Shown here one piece after another: positions 34,001 to 46,359 of a stretch of 64,000 nt of DNA. The stretch is taken from contig NW_022204106.1 in assembly GCF_007655135.1 (NCBI RefSeq), forward strand, positions 1 through 64,000. The letters run 5' to 3'. The notes beneath the pieces were generated by a model. It did no database searches and was not told where the DNA came from. It was given only the letters and a program-made list of their open reading frames with translations. Made by a program: the position numbers and the translations under genes. The stretch's first letter is position 1; each line of letters opens with the position of its first letter. This DNA is from Punica granatum. Lineage: Eukaryota > Streptophyta > Magnoliopsida > Myrtales > Lythraceae.

Positions 34001-36077
34001 TGGAATTGTTTCTTTTTATCATATTCCCCTTTAATCATATTCTACATGATTATTATTTATTAGGCTTGCTAGATCCGGACGTCGCACGTCGGAACCGTAA
34101 TTGCAACGTGAATCATTAATCACTGAAGGATTTCACAAATGGGAAAACGGGATGCGCATCATTCGGTTAACTAAGTCACATGGACTAAATAATCGGGTTA
34201 ATTGATCCTTAATTGGTAAAACGCATCGATGATTTACGGAATGGCGTGAATGCCCTTTTCCAATAAAATTCACAATTTCAAAATACCGAGATGCGTAACA
34301 CGAATAGAATTGATGTCTAGGGAATACTCACGTGCCGTGATGTCCGGGCCCAATTTGAGGCGGCCCGAGTCGGGGTACGAGAGTCCTCCTTAGACTCCTT
34401 CGTGCAACACGATCTCCAATTTGTATACGAACACCACGATTTTATCATCCAAGGGCATAATCGTCATTCCGTAATTCACCGATACCTTAGGTTTAGGGAG
34501 TTGGAAACACCTAGAACTATGAATGAAAAAGGGCAACCCGTTCGGGTACGAGTTTCATTCGTGTGGCCCATTTCGTTCGTCTTCGGTGTTTCCTTCTTCC
34601 TATTGTAGATTCAGTGGGGATCATTTTATTTCAGTTACAAGATACGAACAACCGGATTAATCATGTACTTGACTTAAATAAACATTAGATAATGGATAGG
34701 TGGAATATTAGATTCCAATCTGGAGTCAAAACACGAGTTTAGCTAATTCAGTGAAACTGCAGTGACACTTAATTGAATAAGAGTCATAAAACAAACACAC
34801 ACATGTAATCGGCTTAGAACCTTATCCTAGCCCGCCCTCTATGTTTGCCTAGGTTAGATGCATTGTTTGCCAATCAACCACGGGTAATAACTGATTAAGT
34901 CACGTACATTCGACTTAATACACCACTTGTCTGTATTCACCGACGATTGTCGGTTGTTGTCTGTATTGTGTCAGTTTTATCAGTTTTCTTCTGTTTTGTC
35001 TTCGCATATGATGATTTATCGCGATTCGGGCCCGAGCCCATAGGTTACGTGTTACACGGGGTCCGATGCCCCAAACTACCGAACACGAGGTCCAACGCCC
35101 TCCTAATTCACCGAGCGCGTGCAACCCGAGTGCGGAATGGGATCTAGCCTCGATTCACCGTCACACTCCGAATACGGCCTATGTGGAAGGCGGATTCGGA
35201 TTGAGCGCGTGAAACGTGTTTAGATATCACCCGGGAGCTCGATTGGTCTGACGGTTACAGTGGGAACTAATCGGTTCTCCTGCAAACCACCGGTTCAATC
35301 GGACCCGACCCCCGGCTCCTTGAGCCCGCGTTGCCTTAATTTGTTTATCGGTTATTCAAACTACATGGTGAGCCGGAGCGGAATATTGACCCAATGCAAG
35401 CCGATCGGAATCCATTTATTTCATTCAGTTGTATTCTGTATTTATTCGAGCGTACATTGTGAGGATTTTATTTGTATATTCATTCGTGTACTTGTAAGGA
35501 TTCCGATTGGTGGGCAGGAGGTCCGAGTGTCGAGTCGATTAAGTTGGTCTATCGTCGCCAAGGGATGAGCAAGTTTGAACAATCATGGTCTCGGTTCGCG
35601 CAGGGAATCGACCATCACGGTCCGAAGAACTGTAACGCTAAGATAGCGAACCGATCCCTTGACTCACAAGCCTACTTATCCTTCGGATTCTTGGCCCAAC
35701 TCAATCGATTCATCGATTTTACGGTGTCAAAACGAGCGAGCCAAGTGCGATCTTAAATCACGCGGTAAATAAACAAAACGGCAAGCCTAGCAAGTTAGAG
35801 TACCGAAAGGGCGTGCGGGATATAGGCCCGCACGTAACAGAACCCCCGAATCCGGAATTCCGGTTCCGTACGACCATTGCCTTAGCATTTAGGTGTACCC
35901 CGTACCCCTAGACCCGGGTAACTTGCCGGCCCTCGACCTTCGGGTCGTAAAATGGCAAGTGGCGACTCCTTCTCACGTGCGTCCGTCGCGCGTCCCCGGG
36001 AAGGTGGACACTCCCAAGCCGCGTTTGCTTAGGCGCGCGCATACGTGCCCCGACGAGAGTAAATTCGGGTGCGCACA
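31042..36077 (+). repeat. Ogre-like 3' LTR (5,036 bp)
   Basis: Near-identical to 14403-19442, with about 17 substitutions and 3 short indels counted by eye (for example a lost A near 32402, a short deletion near 34340 and an extra C near 35099). It ends GGTGCGCACA followed by GTGAG. Confidence 0.94.
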
Positions 36078-36082
36078 GTGAG
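36078..36082. repeat. Target site duplication, right copy (GTGAG)
   Basis: Matches 14398-14402. Family-1 sequence resumes directly after it. Confidence 0.95.
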
Positions 36083-36655
36083 AAGAGTGAAAAAGTGGCT
36101 GAAAAACAAAAAGAGAAAAAGAGTGATCTTGAGAGAAAAGAAAGTGGAGAGAATGTGAAAAACAAGAGTGAAAAGATGGAGAGTTCAGAAAAAAAGGAGA
36201 GGAAATTGAGTTTTTATGCAAAAGAAAGAGAGCTTAAGGGTGCTTATAAGGGTAATAGACTGATGATCTTGTTCTTGTACAAGGAGGTGTATCTTTCTAT
36301 TTCTGACCTTGACTCTACTTTGCCTAGTGTTGCTATTTCTCTCTTGCAGGAATTCGAAGATGTCTTTCCCGAAGAAATGCCGTAGGGACTACCACCAATA
36401 AGAGGGATTGAGCATCAGATTGATCTTATTCCAGGAGCTCCAATTCTAAACCGACCGGCCTATCGAAGTAGTCCGGAAGAGGCTAAAGAACTTCAGAGGC
36501 AAGTTGAGGAGCTATTGGCCAAGGGACATGTTCGAGAAAGTATGAGCCCATGCGCTGTCCTTGTTCTGCTCGTTCCAAAGAAAGACGGGACTTGGAGAAT
36601 GTGTGTCGATTGTAGAGCTGTGAACAAGATCACGGTAAAATATCGATTGTAGAGC
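36083..36655 (+). pseudogene. Unit 3 remainder: protease tail and RT stub
   Basis: Continues the unit 3 polyprotein after the Ogre insertion. The A-run linker is open here, but CAG to TAG at 36382-36384 stops the frame. The RT start follows and ends at the shared deletion scar (20-bp repeats 36606-36625 and 36643-36662). Confidence 0.88.
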
Positions 36656-38158
36656 TGTGAACTCAATCCAACGTGAAAATAGGCATGAGGGGTATTTATT
36701 TCGTGAAAATAGGCTATGTATTCCAAAGAGTTCCATGCGTGAATTACTTGTTAGGGAGTCTCATGGGGGAGGGTTGATGGGGCACTTTGGAGTTGCTAAG
36801 ACCTTGGACATTCTGAAGGAGCACTTCTTTTGGCCCCACATGAAAAGAGATGTCGAGAGAATTTGTTCAGGTGCATCACATGTAAGAAGGCTAAATCGAA
36901 AATTCATCCACATGGACTTTACATGCCATTACCTGTTCCAAGTCACCCTTGGATTGATATCTCCATGGATTTTGTTTTGGGTCTACCTAGATCTAGGAAT
37001 GGTCGAGATTCTATCTTTGTGGTTGTTGACCGATTTTCAAAAATGGTACACTTTATCCCTTGTCATAAAACTGATGATGCTACTCATGCGGCAAATCTTT
37101 TCTTTAGGGAAGTGGTGCGTTTACATGGAGTCCCTAAGACGATTGTGAGTGATAGGGATGCGAAATTTCTGAGTCATTTTTGGAGAGTTCTGTGCGCTAA
37201 GTTGGGAACAACTTTGTTGTTTTCTACTACCTGTCACCCACAAACAGATGGACAAACCGAGGTTGTCAATCGAACCTTGGGCACTTTGTTGCGCGCTGTG
37301 ACTGGAAAGAATTTGAAAGCTTGGGAAGATTGCATTCCATTCGTTGAATTTGCATATAATAGGACTGTGCATTCTTCTACAAAGTTTTCACCATTTGAGG
37401 TTGTTTATGGTTTTAATCCACTAACTCCATTGGACTTGATTCCTTTACCTGTAAATGAGCTTTCTAATCTTGATGGAAAGAAAAAGGCAGAGTTGGTGAA
37501 GCAGATTCATGAAGAGGCACGGCAAAACATTTTGAAGAAGAATGAACAAGCAGCAACCCGAGCCAACAAAGGAAGGAAGCGGGTCACTTTTCAACCTGGA
37601 GATTGGGTTTGGGTTCACTTAAGGAAGGAGAGATTTCCGAGCCTGAGGAATTCCAAGTTGAATCCACGCGGAGATGGACCATTTCAAGTTCTGGATAAGA
37701 TCAATGACAATGCTTATAAGATTGATCTTCCAGGTGAGTATCAAGTAAGTTCGACTTTTAATGTTTCTGATCTTTCTCCCTTTGACGCAGGTTCAGATTC
37801 GAGGACGAATCCTTTTGAAGAGAGGGGGAATGATACGACTCGGGGTCAAACCGACGAGCATAGGTCGGAAGGACTTCGTGATGAGGATCGTGGGCACGAT
37901 GATGGGGCTGAAGCACACGAGCTCGGAAGTGGGATTCGTGAAGAGGGAGCTGATGCACAAGATCTCGGAGGCTTACATGTTTCGAGTGGACCAATCACAC
38001 GAGCGAAGGCAAGACAGATCCAGCAAGCTGTGGAGAGCTCATTTGCGGGTTTCTTGGTCCAAGAGGAGACTAATTCGAATTGGTCTCTAAAGGGCCTTAC
38101 CCAATTAACTTGTCTTGAGATGGTCAATAGCCCATCTAAGATTAGAGTAGACGCATAA
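36656..38158 (+). pseudogene. Unit 3 integrase, zinc finger frameshifted, core open
   Basis: The zinc-binding part and the catalytic part are in different frames because of the one-base loss near 36866. From there the frame is open to 38158 with the DDE motifs and the C-terminal GPFQVL region. It has no ATG start until the LYMPLP methionine near 36920. It ends 14 bp before LTR D. Confidence 0.88.
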
Positions 38159-38172
38159 GGAAAGCCAAGAGA

Positions 38173-38618
38173 TGCTGAATAAGGAATAAAAAGACTGCCA
38201 AATATTCTAGGGGGCCTTTATTTAGTTTCCTCTATTAATTCCGGTTTTAGGAAACTAAAGATATTCCAGTTGCCAAGTTTATTAGTTTCCAGATTCTCCT
38301 AGGCTTCTATAAAGGAGGCTGAATAGCTGATTAGAGGTACTTTCAGGCTACACTGGTGAGAATTTTCCTCTATGTTGTTCTTCGGCAACCTTCCGTGATT
38401 GCAAGCATGGATGCTTGTAATTCTCGGCTATTTATAATATTGGTTCTTGGTTTTCTGTAACCATCGGGTCAATATTCCATTCCTTTATGATATTGGTTCT
38501 TGGTTTTCTATAACCATCGGGTCAATATTCCATCCCTCTTAATCACTAATGGCGATTCGGGTTCAATTTCCAGTCTTTGTTGTCGGGTCTTGCGGCAGGT
38601 CTCGTTGGGTTCGCATCA
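38173..38618 (+). repeat. Family-1 LTR D (shared by units 3 and 4)
   Basis: 446 bp with TGCTG...CATCA ends. The TATA region reads CTTCTATAAAGG near 38304, one change from other copies. Confidence 0.92.
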
Positions 38619-39241
38619 TTTGGTATCAGAGCCTAAGTTCCAAATCGAGGTTTCATCTATCCTTGTTCTTTTCTTTTTCTTCATTCTAGAATCTTTAGAT
38701 ATAGCTTTCATTTCTATCCTTTCCATTAATCTTGTCTGATCTGATCTTAGCTGTCTAAATCGTCAAAAAAAAAAGAAGAAAGAAAAAGTGCAAAAAAAAA
38801 GAAAAAAAAAGGAGTTATCATTGGGTGTTGTTCGTAGCACCGTTTGCTGTCTTCGTGGGCGAAGAATTTATTGCACAATTTGTTGTCTTTGTGTTCTAAT
38901 CGTCTTGGCGTTAAGTTGACCTGTCATAGTAGCACTTCCGTACGCAGTGTCTTCTATCAATCCATAAACTACGTCGTTAGGTCAGATTGCGTCATATCAT
39001 TTTCTGTGGATCTAATATTATAAGTTGTTCGGGTTGAACTCGTTTTCCGCCTTGCGATCGGATTGATTAGTTGCCCTAGAACTTTGAAGAGGAAATAAAG
39101 AGAGGAAAAAGGCAAGAGTGTGTGAGAACATCAGAGGATAAAAGCCTATTTTGAGTGAAAACACGAGTGTTTTGAGTGGCATCTCGCTGAGTGTAAACAC
39201 GTGAGGGAGCGCGTGAGGATCCTATAATTGCATATTTTATC
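38619..39241 (+). other. Unit 4 primer binding site and leader
   Basis: TGGTATCAGAGCC at 38621-38633. A-rich tract near 38765-38812. Otherwise no ORF of note. Confidence 0.88.
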
Positions 39242-41062
39242 ATGTCACACGAAAATAGTGGAGACGACAGAGGACCTGATTTGAACATGACGTTACGAGC
39301 CATGCAACAACAGTTTGAGCGCATGAACATGGTTTTCGGTGAATTCCGAGAAAGGTTGGATAGGCAAGACGAACGGTTGGAACGGCTTCAACCTGCGCCC
39401 GTGCCACAGATTAGGAGACCCCACCGACAACCATCTGTTGATACTCTTGATGAAGAAGCATATGATGAAGAAGAGGAAGTGGCCTCCGATGACACTTGGG
39501 GGAGAGGTAGAGGAAGAGGAAGCAGACCAAGGCATTTCGTTCGTAGGGAGCACCGGAGGAGAGACGCCGTGGACCATAACACAGGTTCGATTAAGCTGAT
39601 CATACCTCCATTCCAAGGTAAAAACGACCCCGATGTTTACATTGAATGGGAGAGGAAGGTTGAGCTTGGGTTTCATTGTCATAATTATTCAGAGGAAAAG
39701 AAAGTTAAATTGGCTGCAGTTGCTTTCACCGATTATGCCATTGTTTGGTGGGACCAATTAACTGTGAGTAGACGCAGGAATCGTGAGCCTCGTATTGATA
39801 CTTGGGAGGAAATGAAAGCAGTAATGAGAAGAAGGTTTGTTCCTTCCCATTATTATCGGGACTTGCACTTGAAGTTACAAAGTCTGAAGCAAGGTTCCAA
39901 GTCGGTGGAGGATTATTACAAGGAGATGGAAATAGCCATGATACGTGCTAATGTTGAGGAGGACCGAGAAGCAACCATGGCTCGATTCATCTGTGGCCAT
40001 AATCGGGAGATTGCCAATGTAGTTGAGCTGCAACATTACGTGGAGATTGACGACGTGGTACACATGGCCATGAAGGTTGAGAGGCAGCTCAAGAGAGGGG
40101 GTCGAACATCTTCAAAGGTAGAAGCTTCTGGTTCAGCGTCTTGGAGATCGAAGTGGGGTTCTTCTACGAAACCGGACGAGAAGACTGATTATAAGCCAAA
40201 GGGAGACACCTACAAGACCCAAGCCAACAACAAGGATAAGGGTAAAACTTTTTCTGAACCTCAAAGAAATCGTGATATCAAATGTTTTCGTTGTTTGGGC
40301 TCAGGTCACATTGCTTCCCAATGTCCAAACAAGCGGACCATGATTATGATGGAGAGTGGGGATATCGAGACTGAAGAAGAAGAAGATAGTGATTCCATGC
40401 ATCCACTCGAAGATGCTAGTGACGTCGAGCATGCGGTTGAAGGTCAAGCCTTAGTTATCATGCGAGCCCTACATGTTCAAGTTAGAGAGGATGGTGATGA
40501 GGTGCAAAAGGAGAATATCTTCTACACTCTTTGCCATGTGAAGGATCGTGTGTGTGGGTTGATTATTGACGGAGGAAGTTGCGTGAACGTGGCCAGCAAG
40601 TTGATGGTAGACGAGCTCGGTTTGCATACCCAAAAACATCACAAGCCGTACAAACTCCGGTGGCTGAATGAATGCGGTGAAGTGAAGGTAAATAAACAGG
40701 TTCTTGTGTCCTTCTGTATTGGAAAGTACCGGGATGAGGTTCTTTGTGATGTTGTACCAATGAGTGCTAGCCATATGCTGCTCGGGAGACCATGGCAGTT
40801 CGACAGGAGAGTGATACATGATGGGTATAGGAACCGATATTCATTTGTAAAGGACGGGAAGAAAGTAACACTTGCACCCTTGACATCGACTCAAGTGTTT
40901 AAGGATCAGATTCGATTTAAAAGGTCTCTTAGTGAGAAGAGTGAAAAAGTGGCTGAAAAACAAAAAGAGAAAGAGAGTGATCTTGAGAGAAAAGAAAGTG
41001 GAGAGAATGTGAAAAACAAGAGTGAAAAGATGGAGAGTTCAGAAAAAAGGAGAGAAAATTGA
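39242..41062 (+). CDS. Unit 4 gag-protease polyprotein (open, 606 codons)
   Basis: Same domain order as the unit 2 copy, with the CCHC knuckle and IIDGGS protease site intact. It shares private variants with unit 5 (Q in PVPQIRR, S in GRGSRP), marking units 4 and 5 as sister copies. The frame ends at 41060-41062 because the A run before GGAGAG is one base shorter than in unit 5. It may express Gag and protease; no evidence either way. Confidence 0.88.
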   Translation: MSHENSGDDRGPDLNMTLRAMQQQFERMNMVFGEFRERLDRQDERLERLQPAPVPQIRRPHRQPSVDTLDEEAYDEEEEVASDDTWGRGRGRGSRPRHFVRREHRRRDAVDHNTGSIKLIIPPFQGKNDPDVYIEWERKVELGFHCHNYSEEKKVKLAAVAFTDYAIVWWDQLTVSRRRNREPRIDTWEEMKAVMRRRFVPSHYYRDLHLKLQSLKQGSKSVEDYYKEMEIAMIRANVEEDREATMARFICGHNREIANVVELQHYVEIDDVVHMAMKVERQLKRGGRTSSKVEASGSASWRSKWGSSTKPDEKTDYKPKGDTYKTQANNKDKGKTFSEPQRNRDIKCFRCLGSGHIASQCPNKRTMIMMESGDIETEEEEDSDSMHPLEDASDVEHAVEGQALVIMRALHVQVREDGDEVQKENIFYTLCHVKDRVCGLIIDGGSCVNVASKLMVDELGLHTQKHHKPYKLRWLNECGEVKVNKQVLVSFCIGKYRDEVLCDVVPMSASHMLLGRPWQFDRRVIHDGYRNRYSFVKDGKKVTLAPLTSTQVFKDQIRFKRSLSEKSEKVAEKQKEKESDLERKESGENVKNKSEKMESSEKRREN

Positions 41063-41505
41063 GTTTTTATGCAAAAGAAAGAGAGCTTAAGGGTGCTTAT
41101 AAGGGTAATAGACCGATGATCTTGTTCTTGTACAAGGAGGTGTATCTTTCTATTTCTGACCTTGACTCTACTTTGCCTAGTGTTGCTATTTCTCTCTTGC
41201 AGGAATTCGAAGATGTCTTTCCCGAAGAAATGCCGCAGGGACTACCACCAATAAGAGGGATTGAGCATCAGATTGATCTTATTCCAGGAGCTCCTATTCC
41301 AAACCGACCGGCCTATCGAAGTAGTCCGGAAGAGGCTAAAGAACTTCAGAGGCAAGTTGAGGAGCTATTGGCCAAGGGACATGTTCGAGAAAGTATGAGC
41401 CCATGCGCTGTCCTTGTTCTGCTCGTTCCAAAGAAAGACGGGACTTGGAGAATGTGTGTCGATTGTAGAGCTGTGAACAAGATCACGGTAAGATATCGAT
41501 TGTAG
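41059..41505 (+). pseudogene. Unit 4 RT stub
   Basis: RT start only; no ATG. It ends at TAG in the deletion scar (repeats 41459-41478 and 41496-41515). Confidence 0.9.
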
Positions 41506-43011
41506 AGCTGTGAACTCAATCCAACGTGAAAATAGGCATGAGGGGTATTTATTTCGTGAAAATAGGCTATGTATTCCAAAGAGTTCCATGCGTGAATTAC
41601 TTGTTAGGGAGTCTCATGGGGGAGGGTTGATGGGGCACTTTGGAGTTGCTAAGACCTTGGACATTCTGAAGGAGCACTTCTTTTGGCCTCACATGAAAAG
41701 AGATGTCGAGAGAATTTGTTCAGGTGCATCACATGTAAGAAGGCTAAATCGAAAATTCATCCACATGGACTTTACATGCCATTACCTGTTCCAAGTCACC
41801 CTTGGATTGATATCTCCATGGATTTTGTTTTGGGTCTACCTAGATCTAGGAATGGTCGAGATTCTATCTTTGTGGTTGTTGACCGATTTTCAAAAATGGT
41901 ACACTTTATCCCTTGTCATAAAACTGATGATGCTACTCATGCGGCAAATCTTTTCTTTAGGGAAGTGGTGCGTTTACATGGAGTCCCTAAGACGATTGTG
42001 AGTGATAGGGATGCGAAATTTCTGAGTCATTTTTGGAGAGTTCTGTGCGCTAAGTTGGGAACAACTTTGTTGTTTTCTACTACCTGTCACCCACAAACAG
42101 ATGGACAAACCGAGGTTGTCAATCGAACCTTGGGCACTTTGTTGCGCGCTGTGACTGGAAAGAATTTGAAAGCTTGGGAAGATTGCATTCCATTCGTTGA
42201 ATTTGCATATAATAGGACTGTGCATTCTTCTACAAAGTTTTCACCATTTGAGGTTGTTTATGGTTTTAATCCACTAACTCCATTGGACTTGATTCCTTTA
42301 CCTGTAAATGAGCTTTCTAATCTTGATGGAAAGAAAAAGGCAGAGTTGGTGAAGCAGATTCATGAAGAGGCACGGCAAAACATTTTGAAGAAGAATGAAC
42401 AAGCAGCAACCCGAACCAACAAAGGAAGGAAGCGGGTCACTTTTCAACCTGGAGATTGGGTTTGGGTTCACTTAAGGAAGGAGAGATTTCCGAGCCTGAG
42501 GAATTCCAAGTTGAATCCACGCGGAGATGGACCATTTCAAGTTCTGGATAAGATCAATGACAATGCTTATAAGATTGATCTTCCAGGTGAGTATCAAGTA
42601 AGTTCGACTTTTAATGTTTCTGATCTTTCTCCCTTTGACGCAGGTTCAGATTCGAGGACGAATCCTTTTGAAGAGAGGGGGAATGATACGACTCGGGGTC
42701 AAACCGACGAGCATAGGTCGGAAGGACTTCGTGATGAGGATCGTGGGCACGATGATGGGGCTGAAGCACACGAGCTCGGAAGTGGGATTCGTGAAGAGGG
42801 AGCTGATGCACAAGATCTCGGAGGCTTACATGTTTCGAGTGGACCAATCACACGAGCGAAGGCAAGACAGATCCAGCAAGCTGTGGAGAGCTCATTTGCG
42901 GGTTTCTTGGGCCAAGAGGAGACTAATTCGAATTGGTCTCTAAAGGGCCTTACCCAATTAACTTGTCTTGAGATGGTCAATAGCCCATCTAAGATTAGAG
43001 TAGACGCATAA
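41506..43011 (+). pseudogene. Unit 4 integrase, zinc finger frameshifted, core open
   Basis: Family-wide frameshift near 41718, then the DDE core and C-terminus open to 43011. It is one of the two best-preserved family-1 integrase cores, with the unit 3 copy. Confidence 0.88.
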
Positions 43012-43025
43012 GGAAAGCCAAGAGA

Positions 43026-43471
43026 TGCTGAATAAGGAATAAAAAGACTGCCAAATATTCTAGGGGGCCTTTATTTAGTTTCCTCTATTAATTCCGGTTT
43101 TAGGAAACTAAAGATATTCCAGTTGCCAAGTTTATTAGTTTCCAGATTCTCGTAGGCTTATATAAAGGAGGCTGAATAGCTGATTAGAGGTACTTTCAGG
43201 CTACACTGGTGAGAATTTTCCTCTATGTTGTTCTTCGGCAACCTTCCGTGATTGCAAGCATGGATGCTTGTAATTCTCGGCTATTTATAATATTGGTTCT
43301 TGGTTTTCTGTAACCATCGGGTCAATATTCCATTCCTTTATGATATTGGTTCTTGGTTTTCTATAACCATCGGGTCAATATTCCATCCCTCTTAATCTCT
43401 AATGGCGATTCGGGTTCGATTTCCAGTCTTTGTTGTCGGGTCTTGCGGCAGGTCTCGTGGGGTTCGCATCA
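43026..43471 (+). repeat. Family-1 LTR E (shared by units 4 and 5)
   Basis: 446 bp. TATATAAA at 43159-43166. It shares the private change CTCGTAGG with LTR F (CTCCTAGG elsewhere), which links the block unit 4 plus LTR E to unit 5 plus LTR F. Confidence 0.93.
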
Positions 43472-44094
43472 TTTGGTATCAGAGCCTAAGTTCCAAATCG
43501 AGGTTTCATCTATCCTTGTTCTTTTCTTTTTCTTCATTCTAGAATCTTTAGATATAGCTTTCATTTCTATCCTTTCCATTAATCTTGTCTGATCTGATCT
43601 TAGCTGTCTAAATCGTCAAAAAAAAAGAAGAAAGAAAAAGTGCAAAAAAAAAAGAAAAAAAAAGGAGTTATCATTGGGTGTTGTTCGTAGCACCATTTGC
43701 TGTCTTCGTGGGCGAAGAATTTATTGCACAATTTGTTGTCTTTGTGTTCTAATCGTCTTGGCGTTAAGTTGACCTGTCATAGTAGCACTTCCGTACGCAG
43801 TGTCTTCTATCAATCCATAAACTACGTCGTTAGGTCAGATTACGTCATATCATTTTCTGTGGATCTAATATTATAAGTTGTTCGGGTTGGACTCGTTTTC
43901 CGCCTTGCGATCGGATTGATTAGTTGCCCTAGAACTTTGAAGAGGAAATAAAGAGAGGAAAAAGGCAAGAGTGTGTGAGAACATCAGAGGATAAAAGCCT
44001 ATTTTGAGTGAAAACACGAGTGTTTTGAGTGGCATCTCGCTGAGTGTAAACACGTGAGGGAGCGCGTGAGGATCCTATAATTGCATATTTTATC
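43472..44094 (+). other. Unit 5 primer binding site and leader
   Basis: TGGTATCAGAGCC at 43474-43486. A-rich tract near 43618-43663. No ORF of note. Confidence 0.88.
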
Positions 44095-46359
44095 ATGTCA
44101 CACGAAAATAGTGGAGACGACAGAGGACCTGATTTGAACATGACGTTACGAGCCATGCAACAACAGTTTGAGCGCATGAACATGGTTTTCGGTGAATTCC
44201 GAGAAAGGTTGGATAGGCAAGACGAACGGTTGGAACGGCTTCAACCTGCGCCCGTGCCACAGATTAGGAGACCCCACCGACAACCATCCGTTGATACTCT
44301 TGATGAAGAAGCATATGATGAAGAAGAGGAAGTGGCCTCCGATGACACTTTGGGGAGAGGTAGAGGAAGAGGAAGCAGACCAATGCATTTCGTTCGTAGG
44401 GAGCACCGGAGGAGAGACGCCGTGGACCATAACACAGGTTCGATTAAGTTGATCATACCTCCATTCCAAGGTAAAAACGACCCCGATGTTTACATTGAAT
44501 AGGAGAGGAAGGTTGAGCTTGTGTTTCATTGTCATAATTATTCAGAGGAAAAGAAAGTTAAATTGGCTGCAGTTGCTTTCACCGATTATGCCATTGTTTG
44601 GTGGGACCAATTAACTGTGAGTAGACGCAGGAATCGTGAGCCTCGTATTGATACTTGGGAGGAAATGAAAGCAGTAATGAGAAGAAGGTTTGTTCCTTCC
44701 CATTATTATCGGGACTTGCACTTGAAGTTGCAAAGTCTGAAGCAAGGTTCCAAGTCGGTGGAGGATTATTACAAGGAGATGGAAATAGCCATGATACGTG
44801 CTAATGTTGAGGAGGACCGAGAAGCAACCATGGCTCGATTCATCTGTGGCCATAATCGGGAGATTACCAATGTAGTTGAGCTGCAACATTACGTGGAGAT
44901 TGAAGACGTGGTACACATGGCCATGAAGGTTGAGAGGCAGCTCAAGAGAGGGGGTCGAACATCTTCAAAGGTAGAAGCTTCTGGTTCAGCGTCTTGGAGA
45001 TCGAAGTGGGGTTCTTCTACGAAACCGGACGAGAAGACTGATTATAAGCCAAAGGGAGACACCTACAAGACCCAAGCCAACAACAAGGATAAGGGTAAAA
45101 CGTTTTCTGAACCTCAAAGAAATTGTGATATCAAATGTTTTCGTTGTTTGGGCTCAGGTCACATTGCTTCCCAATGTCCAAACAAGCGGACCATGATTAT
45201 GATGGAGAGTGGGGATATCGAGACTGAAGAAGAAGAAGATAGTGATTCCATGCATCCACTCGAATATGCTAGTGACGTCGAGCATGCGGTTGAAGGTTAA
45301 GCCTTAGTTATCATGCGAGCCCTACATGTTCAAGTCAGAGAGGATGGTGATGAGGTGCAAAGGGAGAATATCTTCTACACTCGTTGCCATGTGAAGGATC
45401 GTGTGTGTGGGTTGATTATTGACGGAGGAAGTTGCGTGAACGTGGCCAGCAAGTTGATGGTAGACGAGCTCGGTTTGCATACCCAAAAACATCACAAGCC
45501 GTACAAACTCCGGTGGCTGAATGAATGCGGTGAAGTGAAGGTAAATAAACAGGTTCTTGTGTCCTTCCGTATTGGAAAGTACCGGGATGAGGTTCTTTGT
45601 GATGTTGTACCAATGAGTGCTAGCCATATGCTGCTCGGGAGACCATGGCAGTTCGACAGGAGAGTGATACATGATGGGTATAGGAACCGATATTCATTTG
45701 TAAAGGACGGGAAGAAAGTAGCACTTGCACCCTTGACATCGACTCAAGTGTTTCAGGATCAGATTCGATTTAAAAGGTCTCTTAGTGAGAAGAGTGAAAA
45801 AGTGGCTGAAAAGCAAAAAGAGAAAGAGAGTGATCTTGAGAGAAAAGAAAGTGGAGAGAATGTGAAAAACAAGAGTGAAAAGATGGAGAGTTCAGAAAAA
45901 AAGGAGAGGAAATTGAGTTTTTATGCAAAAGAAAGAGAGCTTAAGGGTGCTTATAAGGGTAATAGACCGATGATCTTGTTCTTGTACAAGGAGGTGTATC
46001 TTTCTATTTCTGACCTTGACTCTACTTTGCCTAGTGTTGCTATTTCTCTCTTGCAGGAATTCGAAGATGTCTTTCCCGAAGAAATGCCGCAGGGACTACC
46101 ACCAATAAGAGGGATTGGGCATCAGATTGATCTTATTCCAGGAGCTCCTATTCCAAACCGACCGGCCTATCGAAGTAGTCCGGAAGAGGCTAAAGAACTT
46201 CAGAGGCAAGTTGAGGAGCTATTGGCCAAGGGACATGTTCGAGAAAGTATGAGCCCATGCGCTGTCCTTGTTCTGCTCGTTCCAAAGAAAGACGGGACTT
46301 GGAGAATGTGTGTCGATTGTAGAGCTGTGAACAAGATCACGGTAAAATATCGATTGTAG
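44095..46359 (+). pseudogene. Unit 5 gag-protease-RT stub with two nonsense changes
   Basis: TGG to TAG at about 44500-44502 and CAA to TAA at 45298-45300 interrupt gag. From 45313 the frame is open through protease (IIDGGS), the A7GG linker and the RT start to the scar stop at 46359. This is the clearest case showing that protease and RT were originally one continuous frame. The scar repeats lie at 46313-46332 and 46350-46369. Confidence 0.9.

Larger units (their letters stand above)
14403..36077 (+). mobile_element. Full-length Ogre/Tat-like Ty3/gypsy element (21.7 kb)
   Basis: Bounded by two near-identical LTRs of about 5.04 kb (14403-19442 and 31042-36077) and a 5-bp target duplication. 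In order it contains a PBS, an extra ORF1, gag-pro with a G-patch-like segment, an intron, RT, RNase H, a second RNase H, integrase, a tandem-repeat 3' region and a polypurine tract. Giant size, ORF1 before gag, an intron between pro and RT, and two RNase H regions are recorded hallmarks of Ogre/Tat elements. I see no frameshift or premature stop in its ORFs. About 17 substitutions and 3 short indels separate the LTRs by eye, so insertion is recent. It is GC-richer than the surrounding family-1 sequence. Confidence 0.95.

Noticed and set aside
14403..36077. Two separate solo LTRs with unrelated genes between
   Set aside because: Matching 5-bp duplications, a primer site next to the left LTR, a polypurine tract next to the right LTR and pol in the same orientation show one element.
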